A stretch of DNA of 64,000 nt from Moraxella catarrhalis (GTDB lineage: Bacteria; Pseudomonadota; Gammaproteobacteria; Pseudomonadales; Moraxellaceae): the NCBI RefSeq assembly GCF_001656295.1, contig NZ_LXHE01000014.1:104606-168605 (forward strand), given 5' to 3'. This document shows, piece after piece, positions 27,545 to 37,006 of this stretch. Both the position numbers and the translations under genes were made by a program. Under the pieces are notes generated by a model that was given only the letters and a program-made list of their open reading frames with translations, ran no database searches and was not told where the DNA came from. Numbering within the stretch: position 1 is the stretch's first letter; each line of letters opens with the position of its first letter.

Positions 27545-28030
27545 GTGCCAATGGATGAGATATTTGACCACCACTCCCAAAGACTTGCCAGTTTTGTACT
27601 CGCGCAAGGGTCTTTGACTGCGTTATTAGAAGCACAGTCAGGTAAGCCTTTGAAAGTTGAAATTCTCCATCAAGGCTATCAGCCACTCACCTTTGCCCAA
27701 AAATCACAGCTTGGACTGCCCCCAAATCGCCCCCAAATGGCTTGGGTGCGCAGCGTCAAGCTATACGGCGATGGGTCAGATGCTTGGGTGCTTGCCAAGA
27801 GTATTTTTCCTTTGGCATCATTGACAGGTTCATTGGCGCGCCTAAAAGCACTGGGCACGACACCCATTGGCTATGTGTTGTTCAAAAAGCGGCGGCAGCT
27901 GCCAATTAAGCGTCATTTTTATCGATGTGATAATCAAATTGGTCGCCAAACGGTTTATGACATCGATGGGCGCAAAATTTTGATTGATGAGCTGTTTTTA
28001 GCAGCATTTGAAGCCTATTTGGATCAATGA
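27545..28030 (+). CDS. ubiC: Chorismate lyase (UbiC family)
   Basis: UbiC removes pyruvate from chorismate to give 4-hydroxybenzoate, the first dedicated step of ubiquinone synthesis. The 161-residue protein fits the family in length and shows the core MAWVRSVKLYGDGSDAWVLAKSIFP, the TPIGYVLFKK stretch and the conserved RHFYRC segment. Similarity is moderate, as is usual for UbiC. The start may be GTG at 27545 or ATG at 27551; neither has a strong ribosome site. The partner ubiA is not adjacent in this window. Confidence 0.8.
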   Translation: MPMDEIFDHHSQRLASFVLAQGSLTALLEAQSGKPLKVEILHQGYQPLTFAQKSQLGLPPNRPQMAWVRSVKLYGDGSDAWVLAKSIFPLASLTGSLARLKALGTTPIGYVLFKKRRQLPIKRHFYRCDNQIGRQTVYDIDGRKILIDELFLAAFEAYLDQ

Positions 28031-28170
28031 TGGCGTGGCTGGTGTGATTAAAATTAAACAGTTTGACTTTGGTTTTCTCGGCGAAAAAGCAAGCTTTGCC
28101 CTAGTGAAGATTGGGTAAATATGCTACACTAATCTTGGCTTTTTGTTCTCCTATCAAACAAGGAAAATTT

Positions 28171-29433
28171 ATGTTTAAAGAAATTTCACTACATCAATAC
28201 GATCCAGATTTGGCAGCACAGATTGACGCAGAGACTCAGCGCCAAGAAGATCACATTGAACTGATCGCCTCTGAAAACTACTGCTCGCCTGCGGTGATGG
28301 AAGCTCAAGGCTCATCATTGACCAATAAATATGCTGAAGGCTATCCAGGCAAGCGCTATTATGGCGGCTGTGAGCATGTTGACGTGATTGAACAAATCGC
28401 TATCGATCGTGCCAAAGAGCTGTTTGGTGCAGATTACGCCAACGTGCAGCCGCATTCAGGATCAAATGCTAACAGCGCCGTATTCTTGGCACTGCTTCAG
28501 CCGAATGATACCGTACTTGGCATGAGTCTGGCTCACGGTGGTCACCTCACTCATGGCGCTTCGGTGAACTTTTCTGGACGCAACTACAACGCGGTTCAAT
28601 ATGGACTAGACACCGAAACAGGTTTGATTGATTATGAAGAAGTTGCCCGCCTAGCACGCGAGCATAAGCCCAAAATGATCATTGCAGGCTTTTCGGCGTA
28701 TAGCCAAGTCATCGATTGGCAGAAATTTCGCGATATCGCTGATGAAGTGGGCGCATATCTGATGGTGGATATGGCACACGTTGCAGGTCTTGTGGCAGCT
28801 GGCATTTATCCAAATCCAGTACAAATCGCTGATGTCACCACCACCACAACTCATAAAACATTACGCGGTCCACGCTCTGGCTTGATCTTGGCAAAAGCCA
28901 ATGAAGAAATTGAGAAAAAATTGGCATCCGCTGTCTTCCCAGGCAACCAAGGTGGTCCGCTCATGCACGCCATCGCCGCAAAAGCTGTGTGCTTCAAAGA
29001 AGCGATGAGTGATGACTACAAAGCCTATCAAAAACAAGTGGTCGCCAATGCCAAAGCGATGGCTGCAGTCATTCAAGATCGCGGCTACGAGATCGTCTCT
29101 GGCGGTACCGAAAACCATCTGATGCTCATCAGCCTAATCAAGCAAGAGATCACAGGAAAGGAAGCGGATAAATGGCTGGGTGATGCACACATTACCGTCA
29201 ATAAAAACGCCGTACCAAACGATCCAAAATCACCATTTGTTACCTCAGGCATCCGCATCGGTACACCTGCGATTACTACACGTGGCTTTGGTGAGGTGGA
29301 GTCTCGCGAATTGGCAGGCTGGATTTGTGATGTCTTAGATGCTCGCGGCGATGAAGCAGTCTTGGCAGCAACGCGTGAAAAAGTCGCCCAAATTTGCAAA
29401 AAACTGCCTGTTTATGAGCGTAATGTGAAGTAA
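28171..29433 (+). CDS. glyA: Serine hydroxymethyltransferase
   Basis: This PLP enzyme interconverts serine and glycine, loading tetrahydrofolate with one-carbon units. The 420-residue protein is collinear with Gly[37 protein letters not shown], the HGGHLTHG stretch, and the PLP-binding Lys in [15 protein letters not shown]. The frame is open 20 codons upstream, but the ATG at 28171 follows AAGGAAAA and gives the standard N-terminus MFKEISL. It is monocistronic, with a terminator downstream. No glycine riboswitch or PurR-like box could be recognised upstream. Confidence 0.96.
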   Translation: MFKEISLHQYDPDLAAQIDAETQRQEDHIELIASENYCSPAVMEAQGSSLTNKYAEGYPGKRYYGGCEHVDVIEQIAIDRAKELFGADYANVQPHSGSNANSAVFLALLQPNDTVLGMSLAHGGHLTHGASVNFSGRNYNAVQYGLDTETGLIDYEEVARLAREHKPKMIIAGFSAYSQVIDWQKFRDIADEVGAYLMVDMAHVAGLVAAGIYPNPVQIADVTTTTTHKTLRGPRSGLILAKANEEIEKKLASAVFPGNQGGPLMHAIAAKAVCFKEAMSDDYKAYQKQVVANAKAMAAVIQDRGYEIVSGGTENHLMLISLIKQEITGKEADKWLGDAHITVNKNAVPNDPKSPFVTSGIRIGTPAITTRGFGEVESRELAGWICDVLDARGDEAVLAATREKVAQICKKLPVYERNVK

Positions 29434-29453
29434 TATTGCTGACCCTATTTGTG

Positions 29454-29482
29454 AAAGTCGCTCAATCTTGGGCGACTTTTTT
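29454..29482 (+). terminator. Intrinsic terminator after glyA
   Basis: AAAGTCGC and GCGACTTTTTT pair around the loop, with the T run on the plus strand, about 25 nt after the glyA stop. Confidence 0.82.
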
Positions 29483-29520
29483 AAACTTATAATTTACTAT
29501 CAAATTTACATCCTTTCATC

Positions 29521-30288
29521 ATGAACCCTATCAGTAGCTCAAGCACACTAAACAGCCTCCACAAACTGGCTGATACCTGCCCATATGATTTTAGTCCGCC
29601 TGCGGGCGGGGCATATACCGATGGGTTTTTGGGTGCAGGGGGCGATCTGACGGTACCGACGCTATTACATGCTTATCGTTCTGGCGCCTTTCCTTGGTTT
29701 GATGAAGAAGATCCTATCTGCTGGTGGTCGCCAGAGGTGCGCTGCGTGATTGTGCCGAGTGATTTTTATCCCAGTAAATCACTGATACGCACCGCCAAGA
29801 AGCAGCCTTGGATCACCACCACCAATGCCGATTTTGATGCTGTTATGAATGCTTGTCGTGCGCCGCGCCGCGACACTTCTAAGACTTGGATCCATGATAA
29901 TATGGTTTCGGCGTATCGACAGTTATTTAAAATAGGTGCGGCAGCAAGTATAGAAGTTTGGGCAGGTATGCCACATGACAGCGAGCTGATTGGGGGCTTA
30001 TACGGGGTAAGCTTTGGGTCAATCTTTTGTGGAGAAAGTATGTTTCACAGGCGTACCGATGCTTCGAAAATTGCCTTTTGGGCGTTGATGCATTGGGCGC
30101 ATGAATGCGGCATACAGCTCATAGATTGCCAACTTGAAAATCCGCATTTGATGCGCCTTGGGGCAAATTTGATGCCAAGAGATGAGTTTTTAGAATCGCT
30201 TCAAGATTTGGTGATGACGCCATGCTTGGGGATTTCGGGCGCTTCGATGCAAATACCTTGTATTGATTTGACTAATTCACCCAAATAA
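29521..30288 (+). CDS. aat: Leucyl/phenylalanyl-tRNA--protein transferase
   Basis: This cytosolic enzyme adds Leu or Phe from aminoacyl-tRNA to proteins with N-terminal Arg or Lys, marking them for ClpS-ClpAP degradation. The 255-residue product has FPPxxxA-like YDFSPPAGGAYTDGFLGAGGDL, YRSGAFPWF, WWSPEVRCVI, TWIHDNM, the GGLYGVSFGSIFCGESMF core, and the C-terminal LIDCQLENPHLMRLGA. All of these are typical. The ATG lacks a strong Shine-Dalgarno sequence. The gene stands alone, followed by the terminator shared with tRNA-Ser(GGA). Confidence 0.93.
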   Translation: MNPISSSSTLNSLHKLADTCPYDFSPPAGGAYTDGFLGAGGDLTVPTLLHAYRSGAFPWFDEEDPICWWSPEVRCVIVPSDFYPSKSLIRTAKKQPWITTTNADFDAVMNACRAPRRDTSKTWIHDNMVSAYRQLFKIGAAASIEVWAGMPHDSELIGGLYGVSFGSIFCGESMFHRRTDASKIAFWALMHWAHECGIQLIDCQLENPHLMRLGANLMPRDEFLESLQDLVMTPCLGISGASMQIPCIDLTNSPK

Positions 30289-30344
30289 TCTAAATATTTT
30301 AAGATAAATGTTAATAGATCTGGTGAAGATGATCAAGAATTCAT

Positions 30345-30384
30345 AAAAAACTCCCATATCAGCAACGACCGATATGGGAGTTTT
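30345..30384. terminator. Bidirectional terminator between aat and tRNA-Ser
   Basis: A 15-bp stem (AAAAACTCCCATATC with GATATGGGAGTTTT) encloses a 10-nt loop. It lies 8 nt past the tRNA-Ser 3' end on the minus strand and after aat on the plus strand. Confidence 0.85.
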
Positions 30385-30391
30385 AAGAATT

Positions 30392-30482
30392 TGGCGGTGA
30401 CGGAGGGATTCGAACCCTCGATACGCTATTAACGTATACACACTTTCCAGGCGTGCGCTTTCGACCACTCAGCCACGTCACC
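30392..30482 (-). tRNA. tRNA-Ser (anticodon GGA)
   Basis: This is a 91-nt class II tRNA. The acceptor stem is GGTGACG with CGTCACC, then G and an encoded CCA. The anticodon loop CT-GGA-AA reads UCC/UCU. The long variable arm pairs ATACG with CGTAT. The T arm carries GGTTCGAATCC. Confidence 0.96.
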
Positions 30483-30492
30483 CAGGCTGATT

Positions 30493-30521
30493 ATTATACT
30501 CAATAATTCAGCATTTGTCAT
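30493..30521 (-). promoter_or_regulatory. Promoter of tRNA-Ser(GGA)
   Basis: ATGACA (30516-30521) and a perfect TATAAT (30493-30498) are 17 nt apart on the minus strand. The -35 box lies only 8 nt from the end of glyS, so the tRNA is tucked directly behind it. Confidence 0.8.
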
Positions 30522-30528
30522 TGGTTTT

Positions 30529-32607
30529 TTATTGTTGAAGTAGCCCAATATCCGCCACGCTCAGAAACAGTCCACGCACTTGATTTAGTAGCACCAAACG
30601 ATTACGTTTTAGGGTTTCGTCATCAGCGTTGACCATGACATGATCAAAGAACTGCGTCAAAGGCTCCGATAAGCTCACAAGCGTCGTCAAAACCCCTTGA
30701 TAATCACCATCATCATTCAAAGGCTGAACACTGGCTTTGGCGGATTCGATCGCTTCATACAGTGCCTGCTCGGCTGGTTCGATCAGATTTTGGGGATCTA
30801 CAGCGCCTTGCACTGTGTCAGCTTTGGCAAGGATGTTTGCCACACGTTTATTATTTTCTGCTAAGATGCCTGCTTGTGGCAGTGCTCGAAACGCCGTCAC
30901 CGCTTGGATACGCTCATCAAAGTCCATCGGCACATCCGTCTGTACTGCTTGTACCGCCTGAATCGTATCCACTGCGACGCCTTGCTCGCTGTACATCGCC
31001 CGATAGCGCGCATTGATAAATGCCATGACTTCTGTCAAGGTCTCATCGACATTTTCAAGCTTATCACCATAGCCCATTAAGGCCTTTTTAACCAAATCAG
31101 GCAAGCTTAGATGCAAGCGCTTTTCAATTAAAATACGCAAAATACCAATGGACGCACGGCGCAAGCTGAAGGGATCTTTTGAACCGCTTGGAATTTCACC
31201 AATCCCAAAAATCCCCACCAAGGTGTCCAAACGATCCGCCAACGCAAGCGCTGTGCCCACATCAGTTGCGGGTAGCTGATCACCGCTGAATTTTGGCAGA
31301 TACTGCTCTTCGATGGCATCTGCCACCGCGTCAGGCTCCTGATTTAGGCGTGCATAATAAGTGCCCGCAACACCTTGTAGCTCTGGGAATTCACCCACCA
31401 ACGTACTCGCCAAATCGCATTTGGATAACAGCCCAGCTCGGTGCGCTGCATCGGTATCAGCATCCATTTGATTCGCGATGAAAGCAGCCAAATTTGCCAC
31501 ACGCTCAGACTTTTCCCACAAGGTACCAAGCTTATCTTGGAACACTTGAGTTTTTAGGTGATTGCTCAGCTCAAACAGCGGCTGCTTTTGATCTTGTAAG
31601 AAAAAGAACTCAGCATCCGAAAGGCGTGGACGCACGACTTTTTCATTACCTGCGATAACCTCGGCAGGGTCTTTAGAGTTGATATTGCTGATAAAAATAA
31701 AATGCGGCATCAGCTTGCCTGCTTGATCAGTCAAGCAAAAATATTTCTGATCCGCCTGCATGGTGCTGATGAGCGCCTCCTGAGGCACAGACAAAAAACG
31801 CTCCTCAAAGCTTGCTCTTAACGCAACTGGCAAGTCCACCAAAGCTGTGACTTCATCCAACAGCTCTTGAGGGATGATCGCTGCACCATTGACCTCATCA
31901 GCCAATGTTTTGACTTGCGCCAAAATATCGGCTTGACGCTGATCAAAATCAGCAATCACTTGATGGTTTTTTAGTAAATTTTCATAATGATCGGCATGAT
32001 CAATGACAAAAAAATCAGGTGAGTGATAGCGATGACCACGGCTTTGGTTGCCCGTCTTATGCCCTTGAATAGTGGCCTCAATCACGGCATCATCAGACAT
32101 CAGCACCACCCACTGCACTGGGCGAACGAACTCATGGCGATCATTACCTGAGCGCATACGCTTAGCAATCGGCAAATCATCAAGCGATTTTTGTAAGATG
32201 GTTGGCATTAAATCGGTGATTTTTTCGCCTTTGATGGTCAAATCATAGGCAATGTATTCGCCTTTTTTATCAGCGATACGCCCTAGATCTTCGGCGCTAA
32301 GATTTCGCCCAGCGGCATTCAAACCCTGCAAAAAACCTTGACCTGCACGCGTCAACTGACCCGATTCATCAAACGCCGCCTTGACGCTTGGACCTTTTTT
32401 GGTTTCGATGCGGTCAGGCTGAAATTCGCCCACACCTGTGATGATCAGTGCCAGACGGCGCGGTGCAGCAAAGGCACGAATATCATCAAAGCCGATGTTT
32501 TGATCATTCAGCAAAGTTTGGACGCTATGTTTTAGGGCGTCGCGCAGTGTTTTTAGGTTTTTTGGTGGCAGCTCTTCGGTGCCAAGTTCAAATAAAATCG
32601 TGGTCAT
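30529..32607 (-). CDS. glyS: Glycyl-tRNA synthetase, beta subunit
   Basis: With GlyQ it forms the alpha2beta2 bacterial glycyl-tRNA synthetase; the beta subunit binds the tRNA. The 692-residue length is normal. The N-terminus FELGTEELPPKNL, FAAPRRLAL, PVQWVVLMSDD, KYFCLTDQAGKLMPHFIF and the C-terminal anticodon-binding (DALR-like) helices FFDHVMVNADDETLKRNRL are typical. An AAGG site lies 7 nt before the ATG. Unusually, glyQ is not directly upstream: an alcohol dehydrogenase with its own terminator sits between. glyS thus needs its own promoter or read-through. Confidence 0.95.
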   Translation of the reverse strand: MTTILFELGTEELPPKNLKTLRDALKHSVQTLLNDQNIGFDDIRAFAAPRRLALIITGVGEFQPDRIETKKGPSVKAAFDESGQLTRAGQGFLQGLNAAGRNLSAEDLGRIADKKGEYIAYDLTIKGEKITDLMPTILQKSLDDLPIAKRMRSGNDRHEFVRPVQWVVLMSDDAVIEATIQGHKTGNQSRGHRYHSPDFFVIDHADHYENLLKNHQVIADFDQRQADILAQVKTLADEVNGAAIIPQELLDEVTALVDLPVALRASFEERFLSVPQEALISTMQADQKYFCLTDQAGKLMPHFIFISNINSKDPAEVIAGNEKVVRPRLSDAEFFFLQDQKQPLFELSNHLKTQVFQDKLGTLWEKSERVANLAAFIANQMDADTDAAHRAGLLSKCDLASTLVGEFPELQGVAGTYYARLNQEPDAVADAIEEQYLPKFSGDQLPATDVGTALALADRLDTLVGIFGIGEIPSGSKDPFSLRRASIGILRILIEKRLHLSLPDLVKKALMGYGDKLENVDETLTEVMAFINARYRAMYSEQGVAVDTIQAVQAVQTDVPMDFDERIQAVTAFRALPQAGILAENNKRVANILAKADTVQGAVDPQNLIEPAEQALYEAIESAKASVQPLNDDGDYQGVLTTLVSLSEPLTQFFDHVMVNADDETLKRNRLVLLNQVRGLFLSVADIGLLQQ

Positions 32608-32711
32608 AAATCAGCCTTTTTTGCCCCATAAGGTGGCAAAGTTTACAATAATCAATTACCAAATTAGTCAAAAGTTTACACTCATTTTAACACATTTTTA
32701 AGACTAAAAAA

Positions 32712-32742
32712 TCAAGCCGCCCAAAAAATCTGGACGGCTTGA
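32712..32742 (-). terminator. Intrinsic terminator after the alcohol dehydrogenase
   Basis: On the minus strand TCAAGCCGTCC pairs with GGGCGGCTTGA (G-U included) and is followed by a run of six T, between the dehydrogenase and glyS. Confidence 0.85.
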
Positions 32743-32787
32743 GCTTGAATAAACCTTAAGATGTTATCAAAAATCACTCAGCACATA

Positions 32788-33936
32788 TCAGCGCTTGGTG
32801 TAAGCTGCTTCAAAAATGCCGATGATTTCATCTTTATTGGCTTGCACAGGGTTGGTCAGACCACACACATCTTTAAGCGCATTGTCAGCTAGGACACCAA
32901 AATCTTCACGTTTGACGCCAAGCTCTTCAAGCGACTTAGGAATACCAACGATATCCGCCAATATCTTGATCGCCGAGATGACATCTTTGCCTTGCAGGTC
33001 AGAGTTATTATCGCCAAGTAATTTGCCAACATGCTCTAGGCGATCTTTGGCAGCTTTTAAGTTAAATTCTTCGACATGTGGCAGCAGTAGCGCATTACAA
33101 ACGCCGTGTGGCAAGTCATAAAAACCGCCAAGCTGATGCGCCATCGCGTGCACATAACCAAGCGATGCATTATTAAATGCCATCCCTGCCAAGAACTGAG
33201 CATAAGCCATCTTTTCGCGTGCGTTTTTGTTGGTTGGCTCTTTGACGGCTTGTGGCAGATATTCAGCGATCAGCTCAATGGCTTGCTTGGCGCAGGCATC
33301 TGTCAAAGGTGTGGCTGCTGTCGATACATACGCTTCCACTGCATGCGTCAGAGCATCCATACCAGTGGCTGCAGTCAGTGATGCAGGCATGCCTTCCATT
33401 AGTTCAGAATCGTTGATAGAAAGCATTGGCGTTACATGCTTATCCACAATCGCCATCTTCACATGGCGAGTTTCATCTGTAATGATCGTAAAGCGGGTCA
33501 TCTCAGAGGCAGTGCCTGCCGTTGTATTGATCGACACCAAAGGCAGCGTCGGTTTGGCAGACTGGTCAAGCCCTTCATAATCTTCAATTTTGCCGCCATT
33601 GGTCGCGACCAAGGCAATCGCTTTAGCGCAGTCATGCGACGAACCACCGCCCAAAGAAATCACAAAATCGCTTGAATGCTGTTTTAGCATCTCAAGACCA
33701 TCATTGACATTTGAAACGGTTGGGTTTGGCTGCGCGCTATCAAAGACAGCCGCTTCGATGCCTTGATGTTTTAATTTATCCACCAATGTCTGCGCCATGC
33801 CCATTTTTGCCAGATCAGCATCGGTAACAATCAAGGCATTTTTAAATCCAAGTCGAACGATTTGATCCACCCCTTCATCTAAGGCGCCCGGCCCGATCAA
33901 ATTGGTACTTGGCATGAAAAATTGAGATACAGTCAT
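32788..33936 (-). CDS. Iron-containing alcohol dehydrogenase (YiaY/AdhB type)
   Basis: This group III NAD(P)-dependent dehydrogenase is 382 residues long, the standard length. The cofactor-binding GGGSSHD motif lies around residues 96-102. The iron ligands are in place as Asp194, His198, His263 and His277 within [12 protein letters not shown] and [20 protein letters not shown]. Members oxidise ethanol, 1,2-propanediol or L-threonine, or reduce aldehydes; the substrate cannot be decided from sequence. A strong AAGGAAGG site precedes the ATG. It is inserted between glyQ and glyS with terminators on both sides, so it behaves as an independent unit and may have arrived by transfer or rearrangement. 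Confidence 0.9.
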   Translation of the reverse strand: MTVSQFFMPSTNLIGPGALDEGVDQIVRLGFKNALIVTDADLAKMGMAQTLVDKLKHQGIEAAVFDSAQPNPTVSNVNDGLEMLKQHSSDFVISLGGGSSHDCAKAIALVATNGGKIEDYEGLDQSAKPTLPLVSINTTAGTASEMTRFTIITDETRHVKMAIVDKHVTPMLSINDSELMEGMPASLTAATGMDALTHAVEAYVSTAATPLTDACAKQAIELIAEYLPQAVKEPTNKNAREKMAYAQFLAGMAFNNASLGYVHAMAHQLGGFYDLPHGVCNALLLPHVEEFNLKAAKDRLEHVGKLLGDNNSDLQGKDVISAIKILADIVGIPKSLEELGVKREDFGVLADNALKDVCGLTNPVQANKDEIIGIFEAAYTKR

Positions 33937-34170
33937 TGTTTACCTTCCTTAATAAATATATTTGTTAATGCTTCCGAGCAGATGAGCCCATCACGATTAG
34001 GATATCTTGGATTAATTTTCCCATAATGATTCTCTCATCGACTTAGGTTGCTCTTTTAGTATAAGCAATCTATATAACAAAATAAAGACATTCCAGAACT
34101 GGATATGCAGTATTTTAGTAAACAAATGTTTCTTTAAAATAACTAATGAAAAATTATCTAATCAAAATAA

Positions 34171-34196
34171 AAAAAGTGAACGAAAGTTCACTTTTT
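34171..34196 (-). terminator. Intrinsic terminator after glyQ
   Basis: AAAAAGTGAAC pairs with GTTCACTTTTT around a GAAA tetraloop, 20 nt past the glyQ stop. It confirms that glyQ transcription ends before the dehydrogenase. Confidence 0.88.
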
Positions 34197-34215
34197 ATCA
34201 TACGATCTTACATCG

Positions 34216-35142
34216 CTACTCATCTTTTGGCAGCCATTTTTGTAAGGCTTCTGCCTTGTGCGCGTCATCCGCCAAAGGAAAGCCCAGTTTGGCACGCGCC
34301 TGGGTGTAGCTGACCGCCACTTTGCGTGCCAAAGTCCGTACACGCAAAATGTAGCGCTGACGCTCGGTAACCGAAATGGCGCCGCGCGCATCGAGCAAGT
34401 TAAAGGTATGACTGGCTTTTAGCACCATTTCATAGGCAGGTAAAGGCAAATTGACGAGCACCAAACGGTCAGCTTCACTTTCATAAAAATCAAACAGCTC
34501 GAACAGCTTATCGACATTGGCATATTCAAAGTTATAGGTGGACTGCTCCACTTCGTTTTGGTGGAAGACATCGCCATAAGTGACGCGCCCAAACTCACCA
34601 TCCGCCCACACCAAATCATAGACACTATCGACGCCTTGGATATACATCGCCAAGCGCTCAAGCCCATAAGTGATCTCGCCTGTCACTGGGAAACACTCGA
34701 TGCCGCCCACTTGCTGAAAATAGGTAAACTGGGTCACTTCCATGCCATTTAACCACACTTCCCAACCAAGCCCCCACGCGCCCAAAGTTGGCGACTCCCA
34801 ATTATCTTCCACAAAACGCACATCATGCGTCAGCGTATCGATACCAAGCACCTCAAGCGATCCAAGATACAGCTCTTGGATGTTGGCAGGGTTTGGCTTT
34901 AAGACGACTTGAAATTGATAATAGTGCTGAAGGCGGTTTGGGTTATCGCCATAGCGCCCATCGGTAGGACGGCGGCTTGGCTGCACATAAGCGGCGTTCC
35001 ATTTTTCAGGTGTTAAAGCACGCAAAAAAGTTGCGGTATGGAAGGTGCCTGCACCCATTTCCATATCATAAGGCTGCAAAACAACGCATCCACGAGATGC
35101 CCAATAATTTTGAAGTGTTAAAATGATTTGCTGAAAAGTCAT
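34216..35142 (-). CDS. glyQ: Glycyl-tRNA synthetase, alpha subunit
   Basis: This is the catalytic class II subunit that activates glycine. The 308-residue protein matches the family closely: [73 protein letters not shown] and the [22 protein letters not shown] motifs. The start is taken at the ATG at 35142 ([14 protein letters not shown]); two ATGs 7 and 6 codons upstream are alternatives. Upstream, 35164-35404 is an AT-rich spacer with a short GC-rich patch near 35236-35275 and no T-box-like element. It is separated from glyS by 1.6 kb. Confidence 0.95.
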   Translation of the reverse strand: MTFQQIILTLQNYWASRGCVVLQPYDMEMGAGTFHTATFLRALTPEKWNAAYVQPSRRPTDGRYGDNPNRLQHYYQFQVVLKPNPANIQELYLGSLEVLGIDTLTHDVRFVEDNWESPTLGAWGLGWEVWLNGMEVTQFTYFQQVGGIECFPVTGEITYGLERLAMYIQGVDSVYDLVWADGEFGRVTYGDVFHQNEVEQSTYNFEYANVDKLFELFDFYESEADRLVLVNLPLPAYEMVLKASHTFNLLDARGAISVTERQRYILRVRTLARKVAVSYTQARAKLGFPLADDAHKAEALQKWLPKDE

Positions 35143-35404
35143 AATTTTGCCCAAAGTCATCATAAAAATACAACCATTTTACTAGACACTGGGCTTTTTT
35201 TCTATTGATTTTTGCATTTGGCTCAGTTTGAAGGCAGGGCCAACCCAAGGATCGGCACTGCTAGTGGTGGGCACAGCTGATTTTTGTTATTTGATTTTTG
35301 TTATTATTGATGTGTTGTCTTAATTTATTATCTCGGTTTTTATGGGCATTTGATTTTTATTTTATCGCTTTTATTATCAAATCAGCTCGCAGCCACTTGG
35401 TGCC

Positions 35405-35641
35405 CTACTGCCCTAAATAGTCAGTATGATGTGCATACGATGCTGGCGTTGCATTTGGCATGATCAGCCAGAGCACTAAATAAATCAAAATCCCTGGCAC
35501 GGCAGCCGATAAGCTTGAGATGATCACAAAGGCGATGCGCACCATATTAGGCGACCATCCCAGATATTCAGCGATACCGCCCATCACCCCTGCGATCATA
35601 CGGTGATTGTTTGAGCGGTGCAATTTGACTAATTTTGACAT
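35405..35641 (-). CDS. PspC domain membrane protein
   Basis: This small (78-residue) inner-membrane protein has a single PspC domain: LHRSNNHRMIAGVMGGIAEYLGW followed by the MVRIAFVI helix and the VPGILIYLVLWLIMP helix. In enterobacteria PspC senses envelope stress and controls the phage-shock response through PspA. No pspA, pspB or pspF is nearby, so only the family can be stated. The frame is open for 29 more codons, but the ATG at 35641 has a GGAG site 5 nt upstream and gives the usual N-terminus. Confidence 0.85.
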   Translation of the reverse strand: MSKLVKLHRSNNHRMIAGVMGGIAEYLGWSPNMVRIAFVIISSLSAAVPGILIYLVLWLIMPNATPASYAHHTDYLGQ

Positions 35642-35905
35642 ACATTCTCCTAATCGTCTGATGGCTGCGGTATGATTACCATAGCCTTGGCTTAGTGAGT
35701 TAATGGTCATTTTTACCAGTAATTTCAAGCGATTTTTGGGTTTGGTTACGAAGTACCATAAAAACTTTACACAGCGTTATCGTAATCAGCAGATGACATT
35801 GATATGATAACACTGAGAGCGCTCAAGTATTTTATTTGAAATATTTTTTAACTTTAATCTTTAAATTTGTCAATTTATAAAAATTATTCACAAGGATGTC
35901 AGACA

Positions 35906-37006
35906 ATGCAGCCAAGTCATACCGTTTTAATTGGGGATTTTGCACCGCTCACCCTTGGGATGCTGGCTGATATCAATCATGCGGCAGGGCTGTCTGACAC
36001 ACTGCACATCATCGTGCGCCCACCCAACCACTCGCCGCTCCCCAGTGGACGCACACCAACGCTTGCCGATGTGGTGCGATGGGTTCAAGTGGCGTGCCAG
36101 CCGTTTGGATTTGTTAAAGTTCATACTTTTGATAGCCTTGAGTTACCCAAAGAGTTACCCAAAATTTCTTTTGATTATCGGTATGACGATCATTTGGATG
36201 AGCAAGCATTTTTGGACATCTGTCAAGCACTTGATATCCCTTATAAGTCAGCCAAGATTGGCATCAAAAACCATCCTGATCAAGCACCGCCATTTTTACA
36301 CCGCCTGCCCAAAACTTGTGATGATGCCATAGCCATATTTGAACAGCCTTTGGCTTACTTTCATCGCTTAGCGCCTGCTTGCCGATATTTTTATACCCAA
36401 ACTGTGTGCATCGGCGGCGGCGAAAGCTCAGGCAAAACCACTTTGGTGCATAAGCTTGCCAATCACTATGGCGCAAGCGTGGCGCTTGAAATGGGGCGGT
36501 TATACACTCACAGTCACCTTGGTGGCAGCGAGCTTGCGCTACAATACAGCGACTATGTGCCCATTGCCATCAACCATGCCAAAGCCATTGATACCGCCAT
36601 CCATGCTGCGACTGCACCCATCACCTTGATAGATACCGATTTTGCGACGACGCAGGCGTTTTGTGAGACCTATGAAGGTCGGACGCATCCACTGGTGGCG
36701 TCGCTGATCGAAAGTCAGCGCATGGATTTTACGATTTATTTGGATAATAATGTCGCTTGGATCGCTGATGGCATGCGCCGACTGGGAGATGATACCAAGC
36801 GCAGTGCCTTTGCTGAGCAGCTTTTGAGTATTTTGGCGCGTCATGGCATCAGTCATCATACGATTGATGATGCTGATTATCATACGCGATATCTTCAGGC
36901 GATCGCATGGATAGACCGCCATATTTTGGGTAGTTTATCAGATAGTTTATCAGATAGTTTATCAGATAATGGGCGCATTTCAGGGGAGGCAACTGATGAA
37001 AATTGA
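35906..37006 (+). CDS. NadR-like nicotinamide riboside kinase with degenerate NMNAT domain
   Basis: The C-terminal half (from about residue 165) is a ribosylnicotinamide kinase: P-loop GGGESSGKTTL at 170-180, EMGR after it, and LIDTDFATTQAFC as the Walker B-like strand, as in NadR. It should make NMN from nicotinamide riboside. The N-terminal half aligns with the NadR adenylyltransferase (LIGDFAPLTLGML corresponds to the family's GKFFPLHTGH), but the catalytic HxGH is replaced by TLGM, so that activity is probably lost. No helix-turn-helix is present. The tail holds a threefold DNA repeat coding SLSD units. The ATG at 35906 has an AAGGATG site. It overlaps pnuC by 11 nt. Confidence 0.85.
   Translation: MQPSHTVLIGDFAPLTLGMLADINHAAGLSDTLHIIVRPPNHSPLPSGRTPTLADVVRWVQVACQPFGFVKVHTFDSLELPKELPKISFDYRYDDHLDEQAFLDICQALDIPYKSAKIGIKNHPDQAPPFLHRLPKTCDDAIAIFEQPLAYFHRLAPACRYFYTQTVCIGGGESSGKTTLVHKLANHYGASVALEMGRLYTHSHLGGSELALQYSDYVPIAINHAKAIDTAIHAATAPITLIDTDFATTQAFCETYEGRTHPLVASLIESQRMDFTIYLDNNVAWIADGMRRLGDDTKRSAFAEQLLSILARHGISHHTIDDADYHTRYLQAIAWIDRHILGSLSDSLSDSLSDNGRISGEATDEN
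36932..36967 (+). repeat. 3 x 12-bp in-frame tandem repeat
   Basis: Three exact copies of AGTTTATCAGAT in the 3' part of the NadR-like gene encode the repeated SLSD tail. Copy-number changes would keep the frame. Confidence 0.9.

Noticed and set aside
35164..35404. T-box or glycine riboswitch before glyQ
   Set aside because: Only a short GC-rich patch is visible; no T-box sequence or paired aptamers.
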